This document shows, piece after piece, positions 50,073 to 57,036 of a DNA stretch of 64,000 bases. The notes beneath the pieces are model-generated. The model ran no database searches and was not told the DNA's origin. It saw only the letters and a program-made list of their open reading frames with translations. The first letter of the stretch is position 1. Every line of letters starts with the position of its first letter. Source of the DNA: DAOUJH01 sp965116555 (GTDB taxonomy: Bacteria; Chloroflexota; Dehalococcoidia; Lucifugimonadales; QGNO01); contig OZ220698.1 in assembly GCA_965116555.1 (NCBI GenBank), forward strand, positions 1,922,001-1,986,000, read 5' to 3'. Made by a program: the position numbers and the translations under genes.

Positions 50073-51175
50073 TTCATATCTCCCGGCTGTTTCCAGAGAT
50101 CGGCATAGGTCTCGATGTTCCTTCCTGCAAGGAACTGCCTGAAGTACTCCGATGTCTTCTCTATCAAGACTCGCCCTGCGGCAATGTGTGTAGCTTCCTT
50201 AGTGGGTTCAATAGCCGAATGATCCCCATGCTCATTCCAGGAGTACACGATTAGCAGGTTAATATCGGGCTTGTTGTCCACTGCTACCTGCCAAGCTTGC
50301 TCGTAAACCCTCTCTTCCATAAGAGGGTCAACCCGTCTCACTGGATACGCGAAGGTATGTCCCATGACTTGTGCCCAATACTCGTCGAACCTCGGGAAGA
50401 GAATTAGAGTGCCGTCATTTGCAATCTGTTTGTCCAACCAACTGACGTCCGGATATCCTAACCAATCGAAGTCTGTAGAAGTCTTCCAGTTTTGATCATT
50501 GATGCTTCCCCAGTGTTTGAAGGTAAATCTGGCGTCACCAGTCTCCCTCAAGTCCAGCGGATCAAAGTGGATCATGAGGTCTTTACCATCCATCTGAAAC
50601 ATGTATGCAGGATAGGCGCTGTAGATGTTGTCATACACAAAATCGACAACTTTCTGCTTGTTAGCGCGTGATAAATCGCGAGAACCGGGCATAAATGGTT
50701 CTACCGCTATAGCAACTTTGAATGGGGCATTGCTTGTGGAAACATAGTCCAGTAGAGCTATTGCAGCTCTATGCATGGCTTGTCCTTCCGGGCTGTCGAT
50801 GGTGCCGTCGAAGTTGGTATCTCCCCACCCGAACCAGGACACGAAGATGGTGTTTATCCCAGCTTTCTCCATGTCATTCAACTGCTGAGCAATTACGGCA
50901 GGATTGTCAGAAGAATAGTATCCATACTCTGGTTCATCTGTGACTCCTACACGGCTACCATAGCTACCTGCATCTGTGTTCCAATGGCTTGACTTGAGGC
51001 CGCCAATGCTATGCCCAGTAGCCAGGTCAAAGCCAAACCAGCTGTACCACAACGTGGCTAAGGGAAAATTATTGGGCATGTTCTGCTCCTCCACCGTCTC
51101 CCCGCCACACGCCACTGCCATCAGCACTGCGACCACTGCTGCTATCAGAACCCACTGTCGAATCATTGAGCGCAT
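50063..51175 (-). CDS. GH99/GH71-like lipoprotein, leader-cassette member 3
   Basis: The 370-residue protein begins MRSMIRQWVLIAAVVAVL and has the lipobox LMAVAC. The mature part reads ATLWYSWFGF, IAQQLNDMEKAGINTIFVSWFGWG and IVYSWNEHGDHSAIEP, a pattern seen in family 99 (and 71) glycosidases, with Trp and Glu residues near the expected active site. It may attack mannose-containing glycans outside the cell. The assignment is by motif only. The ATG follows the duplicated leader (see 51142). Confidence 0.65.
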   Translation of the reverse strand: MRSMIRQWVLIAAVVAVLMAVACGGETVEEQNMPNNFPLATLWYSWFGFDLATGHSIGGLKSSHWNTDAGSYGSRVGVTDEPEYGYYSSDNPAVIAQQLNDMEKAGINTIFVSWFGWGDTNFDGTIDSPEGQAMHRAAIALLDYVSTSNAPFKVAIAVEPFMPGSRDLSRANKQKVVDFVYDNIYSAYPAYMFQMDGKDLMIHFDPLDLRETGDARFTFKHWGSINDQNWKTSTDFDWLGYPDVSWLDKQIANDGTLILFPRFDEYWAQVMGHTFAYPVRRVDPLMEERVYEQAWQVAVDNKPDINLLIVYSWNEHGDHSAIEPTKEATHIAAGRVLIEKTSEYFRQFLAGRNIETYADLWKQPGDMKRV

Positions 51176-51267
51176 CCAGACCCTCCTAAGAACGTATGTT
51201 CTACAATAAAGCTTGCCTAATCATCCTGTCAACAGTTATCTGTCACAGTTTAGCGGTTTAACTCACC
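51142..51267 (-). repeat. Leader/signal cassette, copy 3 (longest)
   Basis: The block 51142-51184 (signal start, ATG, ribosome site) and the block 51241-51267 (upstream) match copy 1. In between lie about 56 bases. It is probably the parental form of the cassette because it has the full length. Confidence 0.75.
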
Positions 51268-51352
51268 GTACGTCGTCAAGTGTTGGAAGGGCAGGCCCTT
51301 GCCGGAATCACAATAACGTGACTTCTGGTGCAAGAGTCTTTAAGCTTCCCCC

Positions 51353-52618
51353 ATGAGCATCCGCAGGAATCCCGCTCTGCTTCTACTGGTACTGGCCCTC
51401 CTTCTCGTCGCGTGCCGTGGCCCGGCGCAGGAACCATCCCCGACAGCGACGCCTACCGAAGAGCCGTCTCCCACACCCACGGCGGAGCCGACCGCCAGCA
51501 ACCGGATTGCCTACGTGGACCACGACTTCCGGATCTTCACCATCAACCCGGACGGCTCCGATGAACGGCAGCTAACCTCGCAGGACGCCATGTACTCCTG
51601 GCCCGGCTGGTCGCCCGACGGGAGCGGACTAGTCTTCTCCTCCTTCTCGGAAGACCTCATGGGACCGGACAAAGCGCTCTACACCGTCGACCATGGGGGC
51701 GCTGACGAGGTGCGGATATTCGAAAACCCTCCCGGAGTCCCGCCCGCCATCGGGCCCAGGGCTCCACACTACTCGCTATGGTCGCCCAACGGCGAGCACA
51801 TAGCTTTTCTGTCGATGGAGGACGGCGAGCTGACCCTCTACCTTGTAGAAGCGTCGGGAACCGGCGAGGCCGTCAGTATTGCCGGCGGAGCGCCCCTTTA
51901 TATGAGTTGGTCGCCGGACTCCCACAGCCTGCTCATACACCTGCAGGGCGATCTGTTCAGAGCCGACATAGACGCCCCAGAACGCCTTCTTGACCTGAGA
52001 GCGACCTCCGGCGGCTACAGAGCGGCCTCCTGGTCTCCCAGGTCAAACATCGCGGCATTCCTGGACTCGCAGTTCCTCTACGTAGCCAGGGCCGACGGCT
52101 CACGGAGGAGGGAGCTGAGCAGCGCCACGGGGAATGCGGCGTTCCTCTGGTCGCCGCGCGGCGACCAGCTGGCCCTGGGTCAATCGTCCACCCCGGACGA
52201 TCCGTTCCTGGAGGAGCTGCGGTTGATCGACGCCGTTTCAGAGGAGGAGACCGTTCTGGTGCAAAGGCCCATAGTCGCCTTCTTCTGGTCGCCGGATGCA
52301 ACCAAGATAGCCTACGTATCGTTAAACGATTCCGAGGAAAATCTGCAGTGGCGCGTCATCGATTTGGCCTCCGGCGTCGATAGGGAGCTGGTCGACTTCA
52401 TCCCGTCATCGGACCAGCTGACATGGTACGCCTTCTTCGATCAGTACGTACAGTCGCACCGGGTATGGTCGCCTGACAGCCGGAACCTGCTGTTTGCCGG
52501 TGCGCTGGTAGGTGACGGAGGACAGGCTGAAAGCCGGATATACGTCCTGAGCCTGGAAGAACGGCAGCCTGTCCTGGCCATCGCCAGCGGGTCACTGGCT
52601 ACCTGGTCCAACAGCTAG
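51353..52618 (+). CDS. Lipoprotein with TolB/WD40-like propeller
   Basis: The 421-residue protein has the lipobox LALLLVAC and a Thr/Pro-rich linker (residues about 25-48). Six or so repeats follow with the pattern YSWPGWSPDGSGLVFSS, HYSLWSPNGEHIAFLS and SWSPDSHSLLI, which is the WD40-like beta-propeller (PD40) of TolB relatives. It is likely a binding scaffold outside the membrane. The stop overlaps the stop of the opposite MoaD-like gene (CTAG). Confidence 0.8.
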   Translation: MSIRRNPALLLLVLALLLVACRGPAQEPSPTATPTEEPSPTPTAEPTASNRIAYVDHDFRIFTINPDGSDERQLTSQDAMYSWPGWSPDGSGLVFSSFSEDLMGPDKALYTVDHGGADEVRIFENPPGVPPAIGPRAPHYSLWSPNGEHIAFLSMEDGELTLYLVEASGTGEAVSIAGGAPLYMSWSPDSHSLLIHLQGDLFRADIDAPERLLDLRATSGGYRAASWSPRSNIAAFLDSQFLYVARADGSRRRELSSATGNAAFLWSPRGDQLALGQSSTPDDPFLEELRLIDAVSEEETVLVQRPIVAFFWSPDATKIAYVSLNDSEENLQWRVIDLASGVDRELVDFIPSSDQLTWYAFFDQYVQSHRVWSPDSRNLLFAGALVGDGGQAESRIYVLSLEERQPVLAIASGSLATWSNS

Positions 52619-52887
52619 TCGACAATGTTCCCGCCTGCTATCGCGGGAACGAAATGCACCTCGCTATCCTCCCCAACCTTCTCCAGCAGGCCAATGGGAG
52701 TGACCTCACCGTCCACTACCACGGAAATGCTTTCCCTGAGCTTGTTGTTCTCGATGAGCCTGTCCTTTATCCCAGGATAGGCTTGCTCCAGGTTGTCTAC
52801 GATCTGGCGCACCGTCGACCCTGCGACCTGCAGCTTGGCCTGCGAAGTGATGTCGCGCATCAGGGACGGTATGTAGACCGTGGCCAT
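52615..52887 (-). CDS. MoaD/ThiS-like ubiquitin-fold protein with tail after GG
   Basis: The 90-residue protein has the beta-grasp fold of sulfur carriers (MATVYIPSLMRDIT, VRQIVDNLEQAYPGIKDRL, ISVVVDGEVTPIG, VHFVPAIAGG). The terminal pair Gly-Gly is followed by NIVD, four extra residues, which would have to be removed before activation. In the same orientation as the molybdenum hydroxylase gene and 8 bases after its stop, so it may supply sulfur for that enzyme's cofactor. Confidence 0.82.
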   Translation of the reverse strand: MATVYIPSLMRDITSQAKLQVAGSTVRQIVDNLEQAYPGIKDRLIENNKLRESISVVVDGEVTPIGLLEKVGEDSEVHFVPAIAGGNIVD

Positions 52888-52895
52888 GGAACGGG

Positions 52896-55163
52896 CTATC
52901 TCCCGTTGGCCTTCTTGATGCGATCCAGGATCGCGCCGGGGTTCATGGGCAGGGTGTTCATGCGGACGCCCGTCGCGTGATAGATGGCGTTGGCAATGGC
53001 CGGTACGGGCGGGATGATATTGGACTCGCCCACGCCTCTTACTCCAAACGGATGTCCCGGGTTTGGCACCTCTACTATGACCGTATCGATCATCGGCACG
53101 TCCAGCGAGATGGGCATGCGGTAGTCAAGGAAGCTGCCGTTCCTCATCACGCCGTTCTCATCGTAGTAGTACTCTTCATTGAGAGCCCAACCCAAGCCCT
53201 GCACACTGCCTCCCTGCATCTGCCCCTCAACGTATGTGGGGTGAATCGCCTTGCCCGCATCCTGGAACGCGGTGTACCTGAGAACATCCACTTTCCCCGT
53301 CTCTGGGTCGACCTGCACGTCCACGATATTGCCGGAGCTGGAAGGCCCGATGCCACGCGGATGCACCACGGCGCTGCCCATTATGGGGCCGCCCGTACCG
53401 TCCATCTGAGCCGCCACCTCTCCGAACGTCATCCGCAGCGATTCGTCCGTCTTGGAGCGAACCACGCCCTCGACCAGCTCCACGCTATCCGGTTCCACTC
53501 CCCAGACCGCAGCGGCCCTCTCTTCCACCTGGCGCTTCACCGATTGAGCCGCCTCGTATGCCGCCCAGCCCGTGGCGAATGTGGTCCTGCTGCCATCGGT
53601 CGTTGCCGTGTAGCCAATCGAATCCGTGTCCACCACAGTCGGCAAGACCTCTTCAGCACGCAGACCCAACACCTCGGCCGCTTGCATAGCAACGGATGCC
53701 CTGGTCCCTCCGATGTCCGCGGAGCCTTCTATCAGGTTTACCGTGCCGTCATTGTTGACTTTGATGGAACAGCTGGAAGCCATCCCAATGTTGTACCACA
53801 GCCCCACGGCCACGCCTCTGCCCTGATTGGGCCCGCTCAACGGCGTCTGATAGTGCGGGTGCTGCTGCATGGCCTCTATAAGCTCAACCACGCCTATCCT
53901 GGGATAGGGCTGGCCCGTAACCCGCCGCGACCCCTCCGTTGCCGCGTTCTTCAGCCTGAACTCCAACGGGTCCATTCCCAGTTTGGCGGCCAGGTCGTCA
54001 AGAAGCTGCTCCGATGCAAAAACGGCCTGTGGCGCGCCAGGCGCTCTGTATGAGGCCACCTTTGGCTTGTTCACCACAACGTCGTACCCGTCTATCAGTA
54101 CATTGGAAAGATCGTACGGGGAGAATATGGTAGTCGCGCCCAGTCCCACCGGAGACCCGGGGAACGCGCCCGCCTCGAACGCCAGGTATGCCTGGGCAGC
54201 CGTGATCCTGCCTTCTTTATTCGCACCTATCCTCGCCCAGATGTAGCAACCGGATGTCGGGCCGGTACCTTCGAACACCTCCTGTCGCGACATGACCATC
54301 TTCACTGGATGTCCCGTTTTCTTGGAGAGCAGGGCGGCAACGGGTTCCAGGTATATCGCCGTCTTCCCCCCGAATCCGCCCCCAATCTCCAACGGGATGA
54401 CTTTTACCTGGGATACCGGTACGCCCAGTCTGTCCGCCGTGTAGTCCCTGACCATGAACGGCCCCTGGGAGCTGCACCAGACTATGATTCTGTCGTCTTC
54501 ATTCCACAACACCGTGCAGGTATGCGGTTCTATGTAACCCTGGTGAACCGTCTTGGTATAGAACTCGCCTTCCACAATTTCATCCGCTTCTGAAAACCCC
54601 TTGTCCACGTCTCCAAGCTCGTGCCTAGCGTAGCTTGCTATGTTGCTTGCGACTTCTTCCCGCGAACCAAGGGATTCCGTCCTGAGGTCGTCATGAAGCA
54701 CGGGGGCATCCTTCTTCATGCCTTCGGGAGCGGTCAGCACGGGCGGCAAGACCTCGTACTCGACCTCGATGGCGTTCAGCGCCTCTTCCGCGATCTGCAG
54801 ATCGACGGCAGCCACGGCGGCCACGGCCTGTCCCGCGTAAAGGACTTTGCCTGATGCCAGTATGTTGGCCCTGCGATACTTCAGCGCTACGTCATCGGTC
54901 TTTGGCAGGTCGTCTCCGGTGACAACGGCCTTCACTCCCGGCATGGCCTCCGCTTTGGCGGTGCTTATCGATTTGATACGGGCGTGGGCAAACGGACTGC
55001 GCAGTATTCTGCCGTGGAGGAGGCCGGCGAACTGGATGTCCGCGCCGAACTGGTCCCGGCCGGTTACCTTGTTGATTGCGTCGTGACGGACCGGCCTGGT
55101 GCCCACAACGTTATAGCTTCCGGTCTCCAGGACAATGTTGGGTTCATAGTCGGTAGTCGCCAT
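52896..55163 (-). CDS. Xanthine-dehydrogenase-family molybdenum hydroxylase, large subunit
   Basis: The 755-residue protein is the catalytic subunit of the xanthine oxidase family. Its molybdopterin motifs include EIGGGFGGKTAIYLEP, SYRAPGAPQAVFASE and the active glutamate in FGVRGVGESN. An N-terminal ald-xan hammerhead domain (RHDAINKVTGRDQFGADI) is clear. Usual partners, the FAD and 2Fe-2S subunits, are not encoded next to it. GGAGGG lies upstream of the ATG at 55163. The substrate may be a heterocycle, aldehyde or CO-like compound. Confidence 0.9.
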   Translation of the reverse strand: MATTDYEPNIVLETGSYNVVGTRPVRHDAINKVTGRDQFGADIQFAGLLHGRILRSPFAHARIKSISTAKAEAMPGVKAVVTGDDLPKTDDVALKYRRANILASGKVLYAGQAVAAVAAVDLQIAEEALNAIEVEYEVLPPVLTAPEGMKKDAPVLHDDLRTESLGSREEVASNIASYARHELGDVDKGFSEADEIVEGEFYTKTVHQGYIEPHTCTVLWNEDDRIIVWCSSQGPFMVRDYTADRLGVPVSQVKVIPLEIGGGFGGKTAIYLEPVAALLSKKTGHPVKMVMSRQEVFEGTGPTSGCYIWARIGANKEGRITAAQAYLAFEAGAFPGSPVGLGATTIFSPYDLSNVLIDGYDVVVNKPKVASYRAPGAPQAVFASEQLLDDLAAKLGMDPLEFRLKNAATEGSRRVTGQPYPRIGVVELIEAMQQHPHYQTPLSGPNQGRGVAVGLWYNIGMASSCSIKVNNDGTVNLIEGSADIGGTRASVAMQAAEVLGLRAEEVLPTVVDTDSIGYTATTDGSRTTFATGWAAYEAAQSVKRQVEERAAAVWGVEPDSVELVEGVVRSKTDESLRMTFGEVAAQMDGTGGPIMGSAVVHPRGIGPSSSGNIVDVQVDPETGKVDVLRYTAFQDAGKAIHPTYVEGQMQGGSVQGLGWALNEEYYYDENGVMRNGSFLDYRMPISLDVPMIDTVIVEVPNPGHPFGVRGVGESNIIPPVPAIANAIYHATGVRMNTLPMNPGAILDRIKKANGR

Positions 55164-55310
55164 TCTTCGGCCCTCCCAAATTCATTCCGTCTTATGCTCG
55201 CATAGGCGGGGTGTGGTGTCCACCCTGATTGTCACCTTACTTGCTCCGATTGACAGGCCTGTAGAGTTAGTCATATCATTAGCTAAACTGACCCATGAGG
55301 AGCCGGACAA

Positions 55311-55547
55311 TTGGTAACGGTGAACGTCCACGAAGCGAAGACCCACCTGTCACGCCTGCTGAAACAGGTCGAGGCAGGGGAGGAGGTCACCATCGCCCGC
55401 AACGGGAAACCCGTGGCCCGGCTGGTGAGCAGCAAAAAGCGCGGCAAGCGGAAGCCCGGCTCCATGGCGGGACTCTTTACGGTACCTGACAGCTTCTTTG
55501 ATCCACTGCCGGAGGAGGAGCTACGGTTATGGGAAGGAACCGCATAG
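55311..55547 (+). CDS. Phd/YefM-type antitoxin
   Basis: The 78-residue protein begins VTVNVHEAKTHLSRLLKQVEAGEEVTIARNGKPVARLV, the classical Phd/YefM fold, and the C-terminus (AGLFTVPDSFFDPLPEEEL) should embrace the toxin. TTG at 55311 is set by GAGGAG. The PIN-domain gene follows after three bases. It binds the toxin and, as a dimer, the promoter DNA. Confidence 0.88.
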   Translation: MVTVNVHEAKTHLSRLLKQVEAGEEVTIARNGKPVARLVSSKKRGKRKPGSMAGLFTVPDSFFDPLPEEELRLWEGTA

Positions 55548-55550
55548 CAG

Positions 55551-55937
55551 ATGCGGCTCCTGCTGGATACTCACGCCTTTCTGTGGTGGGTAATCAATGA
55601 CCGGAGATTGTCACAAGCCTCCAGGCAGATGATAGCGAACGACGACAACGACGTGTTGGTTAGCGCAGCGACGGCCTGGGAGATCACTACCAAGCACCGA
55701 ACCGGCAAACTGCCCGATGCAGATCCTGTGGCTGATAATATGATTGAGTCAATAGCTCTCGAAGGCTTTGAAGAGCTGCCCGTTACCGTAGCCGAAGCCG
55801 CGCGGGCCGGCGCGCTTCCGGGCCCGCTCCGTGACCCCTTCGACCGGATGCTCATCGCGCAGGCGTTGTCCCTTAACCTCGTCCTCGTATCAAACGATCC
55901 GCTCTTCGACCGATACGGCGTGCGTCGTCTCTGGTAG
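55551..55937 (+). CDS. vapC: PIN-domain toxin (VapC-type)
   Basis: The 128-residue protein is a ribonuclease with the acidic residues Asp6 (LLDTHAF), Glu44 (TAWEITTKH), Asp95 and Asp98 (LRDPFDRML) and Asp116 (VSNDPLF). It should cut RNA, often tRNA or 23S rRNA, when the antitoxin is lost. It is a typical member of the branch paired with Phd-type antitoxins. Confidence 0.9.
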   Translation: MRLLLDTHAFLWWVINDRRLSQASRQMIANDDNDVLVSAATAWEITTKHRTGKLPDADPVADNMIESIALEGFEELPVTVAEAARAGALPGPLRDPFDRMLIAQALSLNLVLVSNDPLFDRYGVRRLW

Positions 55938-55977
55938 CTCCGGTTCAGCTCGTAGCCAGTCTAAAGCGAACCAGCCG

Positions 55978-56442
55978 CTATCCCGCCCGTGGCCGTTTCC
56001 TGTCCTCGCTGTCGATGAAGATAGTCACCGGCCCCTCGTTGACCAGGCTGACGCTCATCATGGCCTGGAAGACCCCGGTGGCCACCTGAAGGCCATGTTC
56101 TCTGAACATACCTTCTACCTTCTCCGTCATGGGTCTTGCCTCTTCCGGCGGGGCGGCTCCCGTAAAGGACGGGCGCCGGCCCTTGCGCGTTTCGGCGTAG
56201 AGGGTGAACTGGCTGATGAGCAGGACCTCTCCTCCGGTGTCCAGCGCCGATAGATTGAACCTGCCTTCAGAGTCAGCGAATATCCGCAGGTTCGCTATCT
56301 TCTCGACCAGATAGGCGGCATCCCCCTCGCTATCGCCCTGTCCAATTCCCAAGAACACGACGAGTCCGGGGCCGATGGAGCCAACGGTTTGGTTGTCTAC
56401 CGCAACGGATGCTTGCGAAACGCGCTGTATCAGAGCACGCAA
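55978..56442 (-). CDS. dtd: D-aminoacyl-tRNA deacylase
   Basis: The 154-residue enzyme frees tRNA from D-amino acids. The family signature is clear: MRALIQRVSQASVAVD, LVFLGIG-like strand, LLISQFTLYAETRKGRRPSF and the end motif SLVNEGPVTIF (usually NxGPVT). TTG is used as start at 56442. It follows the FmdB-type gene after two bases, so the two are likely coupled. Confidence 0.93.
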   Translation of the reverse strand: MRALIQRVSQASVAVDNQTVGSIGPGLVVFLGIGQGDSEGDAAYLVEKIANLRIFADSEGRFNLSALDTGGEVLLISQFTLYAETRKGRRPSFTGAAPPEEARPMTEKVEGMFREHGLQVATGVFQAMMSVSLVNEGPVTIFIDSEDRKRPRAG

Positions 56443-56444
56443 GG

Positions 56445-56738
56445 CTACTCTGGAGAGTCTGAAGAGCTTGTTGAGTCTGAGGAATCGGAAGAGGAATCGC
56501 TGGAAGAGCTGGAAGAGCTGCTGGAGGACTTGCTGGCAGAGCTACTGGCGGGAGAACCCTTGCGGGCATAGTCCGTTGTATAGAAACCGCTGCCCTTGTA
56601 TATAACGGCCACGGAGTGCAGCTTGCGGTACGCCTCCCCCTTGCAGATGGGGCATTCCCGTACCGTAGAGCCGTTGAACCCGTGTCTCAGCTCAAACGGG
56701 TGGTCGCAGACGGAGCACTGATAATCGTAAGTAGGCAC
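56445..56738 (-). CDS. FmdB-type zinc-ribbon protein with Ser/Asp-rich tail
   Basis: The protein of about 97 residues has the FmdB-type zinc ribbon PTYDYQCSVCDH...RECPICKGEA, with both Cys pairs. GTG at 56738 is preferred, as the family begins with PTYDYxC; ATG 56762 is an alternative. After residue 55 the chain is a low-complexity tail of serine and aspartate. Role in the cell is unknown; members accompany metabolic enzymes and translation factors. Confidence 0.8.
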   Translation of the reverse strand: MPTYDYQCSVCDHPFELRHGFNGSTVRECPICKGEAYRKLHSVAVIYKGSGFYTTDYARKGSPASSSASKSSSSSSSSSSDSSSDSSDSTSSSDSPE

Positions 56739-56762
56739 GCGAAAGGAACCCTCTGACAGCAT

Positions 56763-56789
56763 TTAGCAGTCCTTTTACAAGACTGCTAA
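56763..56789. promoter_or_regulatory. 9-bp inverted repeat upstream of the FmdB-type gene
   Basis: TTAGCAGTC at 56763-56771 pairs with GACTGCTAA at 56781-56789 across a 9-base loop. It lies 25 bases from the FmdB start and may be an operator or a leader hairpin. Confidence 0.4.
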
Positions 56790-56915
56790 CAGCTACCTAA
56801 TTTAGCACTGGCAGGCTGGAGTGTCAATCTGAGTACGGCTGAAAGACCTTACGTTCCCCAAGCTGTCCGTATGCCCGTCATTCTCCTAGCTTAGTCGCAC
56901 CTTTTCATGATAAAC

Positions 56916-56945
56916 TTAGCATTGCCTTCAGCAATATGGTATAAA
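56916..56945 (+). promoter_or_regulatory. Candidate promoter of the sucAB operon
   Basis: TTAGCA at 56916-56921 and TATAAA at 56940-56945 are 18 bases apart, giving a transcript of about 85 bases before the sucA ATG. Confidence 0.4.
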
Positions 56946-56993
56946 GGTTTCGGCGCTGTCCATCCTCACGGGTGGACTAAGGAGGAGTGCCTC

Positions 56994-57035
56994 TTGGCCC
57001 AAGACATTGCAAGAGGTGTGAAGGAAGAGGATTGA
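56994..57035 (+). CDS. Possible 13-codon leader peptide before sucA
   Basis: A TTG 8 bases after AAGGAGGAG opens a frame of 13 codons (MAQDIARGVKEED) that stops one base before the sucA ATG. It may couple translation or be chance, as sucA has its own weaker site (AAGGAAGAGG at 57021-57030). Confidence 0.3.
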   Translation: MAQDIARGVKEED

Positions 57036-57036
57036 C

